A stretch of 64,000 nt of DNA from Tilletiaria anomala UBC 951 (lineage: Eukaryota; Basidiomycota; Exobasidiomycetes; Georgefischeriales; Tilletiariaceae). Where the stretch lies: the NCBI RefSeq assembly GCF_000711695.1, contig NW_013547019.1, forward strand, positions 310,001 to 374,000. The letters run 5' to 3'. Within the stretch, counting starts at the first letter, position 1. Each line of letters begins with the position of its first letter. A program made the position numbers and the translations under genes. Positions 23,116 through 34,648 of the stretch are shown piece after piece. The notes beneath the pieces are model-generated. The model saw only the letters and a list, made by a program, of their open reading frames with translations. It was not told where the DNA came from and searched no databases.

Positions 23116-25493
23116 ATGCCACCCACACATGCGCTGGGCGACGCCGAGTCGTCAGCCATCACGACACAGCTTCTAACACTTGTCAACGTATCTGCGGCCG
23201 CCCCTGGTAAGCGTAAGCTTACACCTATGCAAGACTCTTCTGGTTCAACGCGGGAGGCCAGAAGACGACGTGTGATCAACAGAAGTTCGTCAACGACTTC
23301 CTTGACGACGGGCTCGCACAATGCGAACAATCCCTCAGAGAAGGCCAACCGTCCGGGTCCTGCGGCTTCAACATCGGCTCAAGCCACCCAAGAGACTTTA
23401 TTCGATACCTGCTTTGCATCTGGATGCCCGCGCGCAGGATTTGCAGAGCAGGTTTCGCTTCCCAATAAAGAGTCGACCTTGCCTTGGCTTAGCCATTCTA
23501 AAGCAGCGGGTAGAGAAGTAGAAACGCTGCTCGTTCCGGACATCGAGGGCCTGAATGGGAATGAAAAGTGTTCCTCTGTGGTTGCGCATCTCTCGCAAGG
23601 ATCTCGGACGACAGAATCGAGTTTAAGTAGCTATGCGGATCTTCTAGACTGTACCATCTCCCATGCAGAACGATCCGTGTGGCGGGAAACAATTGCTAAG
23701 CATGTCATGGAGCATGCCCACTCGTGAGTGTCTTTCGTCAGCGCTGCCTAACTGTGACTATGGTCTCGTGAACTGACGCATCGCCACGCTTAACAGAACG
23801 CGGAGAAGAATTCTTAAGAACAACGAAAAGCTGGCTCACGCAGCTTCTAATGACACTGAGGTTGATACCGAAGCAGTGAGAGACCAAGGGTTTACTCGCC
23901 CTAAGGTCCTGATCCTTGCGCCATTCCGCAATAGTGCACTCGATTGGCAGAGACGACTCGCGAATTACTCGAAATGCTCCCAAATTGACCAGAAAGCACG
24001 TTTCGAGCGAGAATACTCACTCCCGGAGCATGCGGTCGATAAACTCGCGCAGCCTGAGGCGAGGCAGCGATACCCGGCCGAGCACATCGAAACCTTCGCT
24101 GGTAACATCGATGACAACTTCAACATGGGCCTCAAGCTCACCCGTAAGAGCTTCAAGCTGTATAGCACCTATTATGACAGCGACCTCATTTTAGCCAGCC
24201 CTCTTGGTCTTCGGCTCAGCATAGATAAGGAAGGGTAAATTCTATCAGACTATGCAGCAGATGTACCCGAGGGGGAAAACTCACGCAGAGACCTATCTTT
24301 TACTTGCTCAGCTCTGCCGACTTTCTCTCCTCCATCGAGATTCTTGTCATCGACCAAGCGGATATCATGCTCATGCAAAATTGGGAGCACGTCAAATTCG
24401 TCCTCTCGAAAATGAACAGATTCCCTAAAGAGTCGCACGACACGGACTTCTCACGGGTCAAGCAGTGGTATCTGGATCAAAAGTCAGTTGCCCCAAACCC
24501 AACGCCAGTTTCTAATGACAATCTGGCTGACCTTCTTATAATTGCCATCTTAGATCTCGCTTTCTGCGACAGACCATTGTGGCATCTTCCTATGCCTCTC
24601 CAGAGCTGCTCCACCTCTTTTCAAAATCGCTTATCAACTTGTCTGGCAAAAGGCTCATCTCAATGCACAATGCTCCAGCCATGTCGTTAGTGCGATCCGG
24701 GATCAGGCAAGCGTTTACTCGCTTTGACTGCGCTGACCCCCAACGGGAAGCCGACTTACGCTTCAAAACGTTCACCAGCAAGGTAAGATGCTCTGCACCA
24801 TAAGTAATTGTCCTAGTGTTCAGGTGACTGATTATCGCCTCATGTCCCTGCTCATTCCGCAGACATTGCCAGCCCTTTTGCGTTCAGCTGTGAGCGCGAG
24901 TAAAATGCTCATCTTTGTCCCGTCGTACTTCGACTTTTTGCGTGTAGAGCAACACTTGCGGGGTGTGAAGGAGGTGACATTTGCTGCCATCTCAGAGTGA
25001 GTCGTCCGAGATGCCATGGCTCCTCAACCGGTTGCTGCATGGCGCGCCTGACGACCGATTATCTTCTTAGGTATTCGAGCAACAAGCAAATCTCGAGAGC
25101 AAGAGAAGCGTTTTTCTCGGGCCGAAAATCGATCTTGCTCATGACCGAGCGCTTCCATTTCTACAAGCGGTAAGCATTGCAAACAGGCAATGTTTTTGAC
25201 GGGCGCCAGCCAGAACTAACCCGCAACGCCTTTTAAACAGCTACCGCATTCGCGGCTGCCAAACCATTGTTTTCTACGGCCTCCCAGAGAATGCAGCATT
25301 TTTTGCGGAAATCCTCGAATTCCCCTTCGTACATGCGGCTGGGGAGCCAGCCGATGCAGACGAGCTCGAACCTAGCGAGGTGAAGGTGGAGGCCATTGTT
25401 TCAAGATACGATCTGCTCAAGCTACAGAGAATTGTTGGATTGGACGCGCAGAAGATGCTGTCGGAAGACAAAACGGTCTGGAAATTCAGCTGA
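23116..25493 (+). CDS. UTP25: SSU processome protein UTP25 (Def/digestive organ expansion factor family)
   Basis: UTP25 is a nucleolar, helicase-like but probably inactive protein of the small-subunit processome, needed for 18S rRNA processing. The N-terminal exon is polar and poorly conserved. Exon 2 (from 23797) carries the family block [15 protein letters not shown], then [20 protein letters not shown] and [13 protein letters not shown]. Exon 3 has [20 protein letters not shown], the degenerate DEAD-like motif. C-terminal exons show [44 protein letters not shown] and [19 protein letters not shown], all typical. The chosen start is the ATG at 23116; 23068 is an in-frame alternative. About five short introns. 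Its stop faces the next gene's stop, 178 bp away. Confidence 0.93.
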
Positions 25494-25670
25494 ACTTGTA
25501 AGATAAATAAATGCGAATGAAACTTTAAGAGCATGTAACGTCATTGAGTGCTCTGGCACCTTTCTAAAGCAATGGGGAGACCAGTTCATTTTGTCGTATG
25601 ATCGTAATGGATAGCATACCATGGACGTTGGGCTTGGCTGTGGGATGTGTGGAATGTAGTATGCGGGCGG

Positions 25671-27614
25671 TTATGAGGGTGCAGGCGCAGGTGCCGGCGT
25701 AGGCGTAGACATAGGAATTGCGACGGGTGCCGGTGTAGGCGTAGGCGCAGGGCCAGAGCCTGACGCTTGCGCTGATGTCGGAACCGGCGCAGGGGCAGGT
25801 GCCGAAGCAGGTGGCATAGGAGCGAAGTCCCCTGAGACGAGGGATTGTTTAGGGGTTAGAGTCGCGCAGGAAAAGGTTGCAATGCAAAAGAGGAAAGGGA
25901 GGCGAAGCTCACATGGTCTGGGGACGAGGGCCATGGGGAAAGCCCAGACCGCAGCAATGACAACTCCGTTTCCTTTGTTCTGCGCTGCGATGGCCTTGAA
26001 CTCGACATCGACAAACATGGAGATGTAGCGGATGAAGGGAACCAATTCTGGAATACCTCCCGAGACAGCCATGGTTTGCAAAAAGCCGAGAAAGGAGCCA
26101 GAGACGCTTTGCGCTGTGCCGAGGTACGAGATCGTTGACGGCGGAAGAGTGACCTCGAAGCCCCACCAATGGACAAAGATAGACATGCGGTCGATTGGTG
26201 CAGCGAGGCCGACATTGGTGCCTGATGCCTCGATGACTGCGCCTGTGATGGACGCCATGGCGTTGAATGCGCCAAGCTTGTCTGCGCCTGCAGTGACGAT
26301 TGTGCTCTTGGGAGAGATTATGAGGGAGATAGGCGAGACGCCCATCAACGTTGGAACCTCCGGTAGTTGCGGCAAGTTGACAAGCGAAAGGGCGTTCTGG
26401 TCTTTTCCAGATGGCAAAGCGGCCTTAACAAGCTCGTTGGTCGCGTGTGTGGTTTGGGAGCCTTTTGCAGGGGAGGTGGCGGCCCACGGGAGCCAGCTGG
26501 CAACATAGCCAGCTCCAGCTACAATGCTGAACCTCCCTACGGCCTTGACCGGAGCTGAAGAAACAGAAGCTGTACTTACAGTAGAAGCATGCTGCGCAAG
26601 AGCATCGGCGTGCCTGTTGGATGCTGTGCTCTCGTCACAGTCAAGGCAGACCATGCGACTTGTGGACGTAGGCGGGACGGAGGCTGCCCGAGCCTCGTGC
26701 AGCGCCTCTTTTGCTGTACGGAGCTTGGACGCGTCTTCATCAGGCTCTGTGATGCTCTCAGGAACAGCGCCGGCATATAGGACACGCTCCATTCCGTGCT
26801 CCTTGACTGCTGCTCCAGCAGGGTCGACTTGCATGACGCGCAGCTCGCCGATGATGCTATTGGCTAGGTCGATGTCTAGCAACGCCGATTTCAGCTTCTT
26901 GAGCTGTTTTGCCTTCGCTGCTTGCGCTTTGTCGTAAGTCATAGTTTCCTTCTTTGCAGCCGACTTGGCATTCTTAACGGCAGCCTTCGCTGCATCTGGG
27001 TTGCCGTTCATCAGCTGCTCGAGCAGGCGAGCGTGCCGGCTTGCGACCGCTTGATGGTTAGTGACCTTTGCTTTCGGAGCATTCGGGGAGTGATGACCCT
27101 TGTGAATGCCATCTTCTTTCCAGACAAAGTGTTGGTGGTCGTCACGTTTGCTAGCTCGAAGGATCTTCTGCTCTTGTTTGACTTGTTTGGCCGCCTTTGC
27201 TGTGGGCTCCTTCGAGGAGCGTCTCAATTGAAACTGAACTACTCGCGCTCTTTGCTTGGACGGTAAGGTGTGCGTGCGGAGCGCAGCACTTTCTTGCTCG
27301 AGCTGCTCCTTGATTGTCTCAGCCTCTTCGACGGAGGGGCTGAAACTGACTCTCCGTGGTACACTTTCGGTCTTTGCCGAGGCGAGGACAAGGCCAGAAG
27401 CAGCGTCATGGGTAGAGCTAGTCTCTGAAGATTCGGCGGCGCCAGCACCAGCAATTGCAGATGCTGTCAATGAGCTCTTCTTTTCGCCCCCGTGCACCGC
27501 CGTCGGCTTATTAAGAGCAGACGGTAGCGAGGCGACCTTGCTGTCCTTCCTGCTCCTGAACGGCTTAATGACGGCGTCGATGCTGAAGCGTCGCGGTGGC
27601 TGAACGTCCGCCAT
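25671..27614 (-). CDS. Unknown low-complexity protein, basidiomycete type
   Basis: Two exons (27614-25913 and 25831-25671, with a clean intron between) encode 620 residues. I recognise no family. The N-terminal 150 residues are basic and serine-rich (RRFSIDAVIKPFRSRKDSK). A charged lysine/alanine-rich stretch follows (about residues 190-280), then alanine/serine-rich sequence with CLDCDES. Residues about 400-570 are more hydrophobic and ordered, with ISLIISPKSTIVTAGADKLG, FVHWWGFEVTLPPSTISYLG and a closing VVIAAVWAFPMALVPRPWDF; this looks like a folded domain and may associate with membranes. The C-terminus is a proline/alanine repeat (APAPAP, TPTPAP). The ATG at 27614 has good context; the frame is open upstream to an ATG at 27806, which would add 64 residues. 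It diverges from the AP-2 sigma gene. Confidence 0.7.
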   Translation of the reverse strand: MADVQPPRRFSIDAVIKPFRSRKDSKVASLPSALNKPTAVHGGEKKSSLTASAIAGAGAAESSETSSTHDAASGLVLASAKTESVPRRVSFSPSVEEAETIKEQLEQESAALRTHTLPSKQRARVVQFQLRRSSKEPTAKAAKQVKQEQKILRASKRDDHQHFVWKEDGIHKGHHSPNAPKAKVTNHQAVASRHARLLEQLMNGNPDAAKAAVKNAKSAAKKETMTYDKAQAAKAKQLKKLKSALLDIDLANSIIGELRVMQVDPAGAAVKEHGMERVLYAGAVPESITEPDEDASKLRTAKEALHEARAASVPPTSTSRMVCLDCDESTASNRHADALAQHASTVSTASVSSAPVKAVGRFSIVAGAGYVASWLPWAATSPAKGSQTTHATNELVKAALPSGKDQNALSLVNLPQLPEVPTLMGVSPISLIISPKSTIVTAGADKLGAFNAMASITGAVIEASGTNVGLAAPIDRMSIFVHWWGFEVTLPPSTISYLGTAQSVSGSFLGFLQTMAVSGGIPELVPFIRYISMFVDVEFKAIAAQNKGNGVVIAAVWAFPMALVPRPCELRLPFLFCIATFSCATLTPKQSLVSGDFAPMPPASAPAPAPVPTSAQASGSGPAPTPTPAPVAIPMSTPTPAPAPAPS

Positions 27615-28298
27615 GGTGGCACAAGGTATACGACGGGCGTCGGGTTTTCGTGAGTCTTCCAGTGGTTCGTGAATGGTCGTCAAAGTCGTCAAGGCCACAT
27701 CGGTGGATGGAGGCAAGCATGTCATCCGCTCGCCATCTGTTACTCCAGCCCAACAGGATATCCAACCCATGCGAGAGCAATAGTTGCAAGTATCATGTAT
27801 GTTCACGTGGGACGAATGCGCCTGTATGAAGCGCGGCGACTGCCTGTGGACTGCAGGGTGAGAGGAGAGACATCAACCAGCTTGGTGCCCCTGTCCGGCG
27901 GATTGAATTGAGCGATGGAATGCACGGCAGCCGATGGGCGATGATGTACATACATACATGTACGAATAGTTCGGCAAATACGCAGCCGAGGCTGTCAGCG
28001 TTACGTAATGCTTTCCTATTGTTTCGCGAATCGCTCCACCGAGCGTTGGTGAGCGCCCTCCATGCGACACGAGTCTCCCTGTCTTTAATACAGACGACAG
28101 CAGACCTTTCGCAGATGCCTGTTTCTTGAAGTACTAACACAACCAGACACCGCCCAACCTGCTCTTTGATGGCATGACTTGGATCTCCAGAGAGGGATTG
28201 TGGGCGGGTAGTCTGCACCAGCAGGTATAGCCAGGTTCTCAAGGCGGCAGAAGCTCCCCACAGCCATTTCTCGAGCCGCGAGCCATCGTGCTGCTACC
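27615..28298. other. Divergent promoter region, unknown gene / APS2
   Basis: This 0.7-kb gap holds no supported gene. A short ACATACATACATGTAC stretch near 27947-27962 contains a small inverted repeat. The last 60 bp before 28299 are rich in GCC/AGCC, as in a 5' leader. Confidence 0.45.
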
Positions 28299-28978
28299 AT
28301 GATTCGCTTCATCCTCGTCCAGAACAAGCAGGGCAAGTCTCGCCTTTCCAAATTCTACGTGCCTTACGACGATGACGAGAAGGTCAAGCTCAAGGGTGAA
28401 GTGCACCGTCTCATTGCGCCGAGGGATACGCGTCATCAATCCAACTTTGTAGAAGTGAGCGGCCATTCCCCACTCCCAACGGGAGATGCTTTGACTAATT
28501 TTGTTGCCAACTTTTGGGTTCTCCTCTCACCTGGCACCCTCCAGTTCCGAAGTCACAAGATCGTCTATCGCAGATACGCAGGGCTCTTTTTCTGCGTTTG
28601 CGTGGATGCCAACGATAACGAGCTCGCATATCTGGAGGCGATTCACCTTTTTGTTGAAGTCCTCGGTATGTCTCAGACGCAACCTTTCTACATCGCAGCA
28701 CATGGTGACTGATGTGAGCCGACTTTCCTGGACTGGAATTCCATTTTGCAGATACGTTCTTTGGCAATGTCTGTGAACTGGATCTCGTCTTCAACTTCTA
28801 CAAAGTATATGCGATTCTTGACGAAGTATTCTTGGCTGGTGAAATTGAGGAGACGAGCAAGAGTGTTGTGCTCAATCGGTTAGATTATCGTAAGTGTCAT
28901 AAACCACTGATCCATCTATATAAACGATAGTTTGACTCTTGCTCCTTCTTTCTCTTTCCAGTCGAACGCCTGGAATAG
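28299..28978 (+). CDS. APS2: AP-2 clathrin adaptor complex sigma subunit
   Basis: The sigma small chain of AP-2 acts at the plasma membrane in clathrin-mediated endocytosis. Four exons (28299-28454, 28545-28665, 28752-28889, 28962-28978) give 143 residues, the usual length for AP-2 sigma. The start [20 protein letters not shown] and the body [49 protein letters not shown] and [14 protein letters not shown] are nearly invariant in the family and separate AP-2 sigma from AP-1 sigma. All splice joins keep the frame and the protein ends YLERLE. The other AP-2 chains are not in the window. Confidence 0.97.
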
Positions 28979-29772
28979 AGCTTGGCCGGTGTCCACTGAT
29001 TGCTGTGCGACTGTCACTGTATCATACCCCCACCTACCCATTAATGTACAACATGCGATAGTCCTATAATATATGGATGGCTGAAGCCCGTCGATCGACC
29101 GTCGAACGCTCGCGCGTGATGTGGCCTGAGCCTAGAATATTCAGAATGCGGGCTGGATTTCCCTTCAAATAGAGATCCCACAAAGCATCCGAACCTGGCC
29201 TTCTAGACTATAACATCCGGCCTCTGGAAGACGACGCCGGATGCGGGGTTAGGTCTGTGGTTCGGTCCGAGAGCCGCACTCCCGCTGGAAGATATTCTTA
29301 ATGCCGCTTCTAGACTATTAGCAACCCGCACTTCTGTAGTTCTGCTAGCGTGCCAGAGTACATTTCATCGACGCCGTGTACCGTAAACTCGATGCAGATT
29401 TCAGGAGGCCCACCTTCGATGCTTCCTGTGGCTGAGAGAGGCTTTCAAATGATACCAAACTAAAATCTGATCGCTTGACTGAAAGCACCGATCTGCGGTC
29501 GAAAGGTTTCATGGGAAGCATCGCGTGGCCCTTTCGCCTTATATCCTTTAGAATGGTTACAGCCAAGAAGTCTATCATCGCCATCACATGGGCGAAGGCC
29601 AGCAGAAACATACAAGGGTTCTCTGCAAGCCCCCTACACTTCGAAGCGAAGCAAAATTGCGGAAGTAGCCCTTTGATCGTGACTCGCGACAACCCCCAGA
29701 TGCCCACATCTGAGCCTTACATGTCAGTCGATACACTCGGGCAGAGTAAGTACGCTATGGGAACCCAAACGC
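28979..29772. other. Gene-free stretch with unclear remnants
   Basis: A 12-bp direct repeat (CTTCTAGACTAT) occurs at 29200-29211 and 29307-29318. A minus-strand stretch at 29345-29707 has a weak resemblance to the palm region of a copia reverse transcriptase (KDIRRKGHAMLPMK, VKRSDFSLVSF), which would make it another retroelement fossil, but the match is too poor to call. Otherwise nothing is seen. Confidence 0.4.
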
Positions 29773-30828
29773 GAGAATCATGTAGTGGTGGTCTTGGGTG
29801 CGAGGCTGCCGGTTAGCTTTCGGAAACGTATGCGTTGCACGAGTCCCTAATCCCGTCCGTTCTACGCTTTTGTTAATTCACTTCAGTTGAACCCCCGTTT
29901 GGACCTGTGCAGCGCTCGTGTATTTGCAAAGAAAGGCTACACAACCGTTGTCATGTCACGCAGCAAGCAGCGGCTTGATGAGTAGGCAAAAGAGGTCAGT
30001 ATCGATCCGTAAGGCTGTCTCCTGGCTGCAACACCGAGTGACTAATGCCATTCGCCGTGGCGCCCCTCTCACCATGCAGCTGGACCAGTTAGCACGCCAA
30101 GCTCGCGGTGGCTCAGCTTATACAGTCAGCGCTCCGTTGTCCATGACTTTGTGTGAGATGCTACGAGCATCGAATCTATCGAGAAAGCCATGGAAGCGGT
30201 CATCAAGGCATGATCTGACAAGCAGATATGCTCGGCTGTGGATAATGCCTCCATCAGAAATCCCTTCGAATTCTTGAAGCAGGATGAAAGATTCGCCAAG
30301 AGTGCTTTGGCAGGAAGCATGTGAGCTGTCATTTACAAATGAAATTAGAACAAGCCTTCTTGCTGGCATCCTTGGTAATATCCAAAGCGTTGACGTTATA
30401 TTCAACAGCTTTGGAGAAAATGCCTTTACTCAAGCCAGTCTTAGGGCGATGGAAGCCCACGGACTAGGTGGGTGGACGGACCGCGATACTGACTGACTGC
30501 ATCTGATCCATATATCCTGTACGTTGCATCAGTCGCATGCAAGAGAGTACGGGAAGAACGGCGTACACAGTGAGGCACGGTTGAAAATCTGCCCCATCAC
30601 GGAGACACTGACGAGCGAGCGATCGGCCATACCATGGTCACGCACGTCGTCATCAACGGGCTTGTGGAGAGTGCGGGTACATGGGCAACGTTCTTCTTCA
30701 AGCCAGGCCCACGAATTCCGGACGGAAGCACACTGCGGCCAGAAGAAGCGGCAAAGACTTGGCTATTCCTTGCATAGCAGCAGCCGAGCACTTGGACACA
30801 TGATATTGACTTAAGACCCGCGAAATAA
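29773..30828 (+). pseudogene. Decayed short-chain dehydrogenase/reductase gene
   Basis: Pieces of one SDR protein lie in order but in different frames. The Rossmann start HVVVVLGA is near 29780. The second strand/helix CSARVFAKKGYTTVVMSRS is near 29910-29970. Helix pieces IESIEKAMEAVIKA (30171-30212) and IRNPFEFLKQDERFAKSA follow. The C-terminal block HVVINGLVESAGTWATFF is near 30640, then DGSTLRPEEAAKTWLFLA and WTHDIDLRPAK, ending at 30828. Between these are stop codons (for example within SRSKQRLDE-stop and WLFLA-stop) and frame changes, more than introns alone can explain, so the gene is dead. The Rossmann glycine motif is also lost. It is a host gene remnant, 2 bp from the MSH3 stop on the other strand. 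Family is clear; the substrate is unknown. Confidence 0.75.
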
Positions 30829-30830
30829 TA

Positions 30831-33800
30831 CTATTGATATGTTGCGTACTTGCACTGTGCCCAGGCATGAATTCTTCGATGGGAACTTGCAATGGCGACA
30901 TCTTGCAACACGAAGTTTAAGCCCTCGGTCAACTGCCCTTTCGGGCTCCCCCATAACGCCTTGGCAATGCGAGCAAGATGCTTATGGTGTCTCTCCTTCC
31001 ACCTTTGCTCCACCTCCTGCTCAAAACGCTCCGCTTGAGAAGTGGCTTCTTGTAGAAGTGGCTCGGGTAAGCCAGCGAGGGACGCACAATGGATGCCAAA
31101 ACTGCTGTTCGCCATGCCCTTCCGCAGGCGATAAAGGAAGATGATCTCCTGACGCCCTGTCTCCTCATCGACTTGTTCGGAGTAAGCCATGTACATGTTG
31201 ACCAGCCTGCCTTGCAGATCTGGAAGTGAGGCGACAGAGCCGAGAGAAAAATAGTGCGTGATGAACAGAGTGGTTGGACATCTGTAAATGGGTCGGCTCA
31301 TCAGCTCCCGTAAGACAGCGTATGCGACGGCAGTGCCGTCATTTGTCGAGGTTCCCCGACCTAGTTCGTCAAGGATTACCAGCGAGCGCCCCGTTGCTGC
31401 GCGTAGAATTTCAGCTGTTTCTTCAATCTCGACCCGGAAGGTAGAACGTCCGTTTGCAAGATCATCGCTTGCTCCCATCCGGGTAAGCACTGAGTCATGC
31501 AAGCTGAGACGGGCTGATCGGGCTGGCACGTATGCGCCACACTGAGCAAGGATGACGCACAGCGCGATCGCTCGTACTGTCGAGCTCTTACCGCCCATGT
31601 TTGAGCCGGTGAGTAGTATTCCTTTCGACCCCGTCTCTCCAAGCTTGATAGAGTTAGGGACGTAGTGGGATATATGCATCGCTTCGCTCATCGGATGTCG
31701 AAAGTCCTCCAATTCAATGAGGCCTGTCGACTCTGCATGGCTTTCCACCATCTCAGGACGGCAAAAGTTCGGAAGCGATGCAAGCCGCGCAAGACAATTC
31801 AGGGCGTCCAACGTGGCGAGAGAAGCGACTACGTTACGCAATGGGATGTAGGTGTTCATGAATTCCTGGACAAACGTCTTGTAGGCGTTGTCGGCTTCGA
31901 GCTGCAATGTCTCTTTGAGCTGGTCACGTTGTTTGATAAGAGCGACAATGCGCGGCGAATGGAAGCGGACCATTTTCGTAGTAGAGTCTGCCGTGGGGTT
32001 CAAGGTCTAGATTAGTTGGTGACCCTCCTAGATGAAAGCATGCGGGCATGCGACTTACTGATGCGAATCCAGGTGGACGGAACCTTGTTTGCGTCACCCT
32101 TCCTAACTTCGACTAGATACTCCTTATCGGCTACAGTGGTATACTGCAAAGAAGGTCTCTTAAGCTCGATGCGCAGCTCCTTTAGGTGCTCATTGAATTC
32201 TGTCTCGTTGACACTGAGTAAGACCTTGACGTCTTGAAGTAACGGGAATTGCTCCGGATCTGCGAAAAGATCCATTTTATTGTCTTCGCGCGCTGCGACC
32301 ACGCTGATCGCTGAAAGAGCTTGCTTGCAGACTTCGCGTCCCTCAGAAAGAGAGAAAATGCCGTCTGTCAACATTTGACTACTCAGTGGCACATCAGATG
32401 CCCTCTTGAAGTCGAATTCTGTAGTGACTCGATTGAGCGCAATCAATATTTTTGAGAATTCTGAAGGGGAACTCCGTCCGTAGGATAGCCGCGCAAGGCC
32501 TTGCTCGAGGTCGGGCAGGCCATTGAGCAATCTCAGTGCCTTGCCAAGCGTCGCAGATTGTGATGATTTGTCTACAACCTCCTCCACCGCGGCCAATCTA
32601 TGCCTGAGCGCCTTCATGTCGGTGAGCGGTTGGCCGAGCCACTTGCGGAGCAGACGCTTGCCCATCGCCGTCTGAGACCGATCGACGAGCCAGAGCAAAG
32701 ACCCTTTCTCCCGCCCGTCGGTCCCGTTGCGGAAGATCTCGAGATTCTTGAGAGTGTTGGCAGTGAGAAGCATAGTGGAACGAGATGCAAAGGAGGAGAA
32801 GTTGAAGGCCCGCTGAAAGAGTGCATCAAGTCCGAAAGACTTGAGATGCGAGACACAAGCGGCAAAGCTGAGCAGCGCGAGATGTGGAAGTGAAAGGATG
32901 ATCGCAAGCATTGCCGATTTGGCTGCTTCATCCGCCTGCTTGCTTGTCTGTACTGTCTCAGTGGCCACGTTGAGTGCTTCGTTGTAAGACAGAATTTGGT
33001 CCTCTGGCCATCGCTCCGTCCGAATTGGTCGGCCATCGCTGGTGCCTTTGCCTGCCGTGTACTTCATGATCTTTTCGGTGAGACGCGATAGTCTGCCTTT
33101 CGGAGGCATGAGAATCTCGATCGGACTGTAATGCGCGAGTCGTGTCTCGAGTTCCTACGCAGCCACGGGACAGTCCCGGTCAGCACTGCGTGAAGGCATG
33201 GTAGACTTTGCCTGCTTGAGCTGCACTCACACTCCTCATCCTGGTATCTTCAAATTGGTCCCAGATGACCTGACCCGTGGAGACTTGCACGCATACAATT
33301 CCAATGGTTACACGTTCCTCTGTGTTGTTCTTACTGTCCTCCGACTTCTCAACGATTGCCACTAGACTGTGATTGGCTAAGTTGCCAGGCCCGTTGGCGT
33401 CCACATCGCCATCCATACCACCGCCAGCGGAGAGGGTTTCCACCCAAGTGCTTGCGGTGTACACGCCTGTGAGCTTGCGAGTGAAGGGTTTGGAGGCATT
33501 CGATGACATGGCTTTCAATGCTCGCGTCTCGGTCTGTCGCACGACACCGACCTTGTAGCCTGCTGAGATGAGCGTGCGTACGTGCACATGAAGGCGATGC
33601 ACTGGAACCATTGCAGTGAGGAAGTTGCGGTCTGGAAAACAGGCCTGATCCATACGAATGCGAGTGCAGAAATTTATTAGTATCTGCGGCATCTACCGCA
33701 AGAAGGCCCACGATATGCTAACAGCAGACTCACTACATTCAGGTGGCGGCTAGCAATTCGTGCATCTTCGCCAAAAAATTTGAGCTTGTACCCGACCTCG

Positions 33801-34648
33801 ACGATCAAAAGCACACCAGGATAGTTGCGCTTAAGTTCGATAATCTGTTCCTCAAGTGGCGTGTACGGTAGACCGGACGGACCAACTGCTTTCTCGTTGG
33901 CTTTCCCTTTCGCTTCACTTCTGAATGCAGGCTTCGTGCAATCCGCAGGGACTTTCGCCTTTCGCCCATTATCTTCGGCAGAATGTGCGGAATATTTCAG
34001 CAAGCTGAACCGTATCAGTCCCTCACCCTCACCCTTGTCCTGTTGCTGTATCTCTTCAAGGTCGCTGTCATCACTGATCGAATTGGCACGGTCACGCTGA
34101 AACTCCGTTTCAGCAACCTCGCCACCCGCACCGCTTGCACTGAAGTCCTGTTTCCACTCTAAATAGGCTTCTGGGCGGCTGGCAGTTTCGCTCAAGTAGC
34201 CAAAATTTCGGGAAAGCACATCGCCACTCAAGAGCGTTCTGCGGAATGCTTCATGTCGTTGGAGCTCTTCAAATGATTGATCCACGCTTTCTTCGCTAAT
34301 GCCATCCGATGTCGGTTCTTTGTTCTGCCCTAATGATTCAATGTGAGTGGAACATGATGGTTCGACAAATCGCCAGCGGGAGAGTTTGTCCGCAGCCGTC
34401 AGGAGGACGTTGCTTTCGCTCCTGGAATGGGCAAGAGCCTTGCTGTTGACGTCCAGTTTTAGCTTTTTCGTGGGCGGACCAAACTCTCTGAATGTCTCAT
34501 TGACTGCATTCTCATAATATCTGCTTCCGTTTTCCGCGCTGACACTCCTTGCAGCGTTGGCTGCTGCGCCGGCACTGCCAGTTACCCGAACCGGAGAGAA
34601 AAAGGAGGAGATCGTCAAGTTACCACGGAGCTTGTTGGAATTGGGCAT
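30831..34648 (-). CDS. MSH3: DNA mismatch repair protein MSH3
   Basis: MSH3 pairs with MSH2 (MutS-beta) in the nucleus to recognise insertion/deletion loops. The N-terminus has LTISSFFSP, a PCNA-binding (PIP-like) box with Asn in place of the usual Gln. After about 250 disordered residues the mismatch-binding domain starts with YTPLEEQIIELKRNYPGVLL and GYKLKFFGEDARIASRHLNV, which is MSH3-like rather than MSH6-like. The next exon has VHRLHVHVRTLISAGYKVGV and TRKLTGVYTAST. The ATPase shows Walker A TGSNMGGKSSTVRA, Walker B LVILDELGRGTSTNDG and the switch FITHYFSLG. About five introns. It shares a divergent promoter with SMC4, and its stop nearly touches the decayed SDR. Length of about 1,100 residues fits. 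Confidence 0.96.

Noticed and set aside
22899-23348. 149-codon minus-strand frame over the UTP25 start
   Set aside because: Antisense shadow of the UTP25 first exon and upstream region; no family signal.
29345-29707. Possible copia reverse transcriptase remnant
   Set aside because: Only two short patches resemble the family; too weak to annotate.
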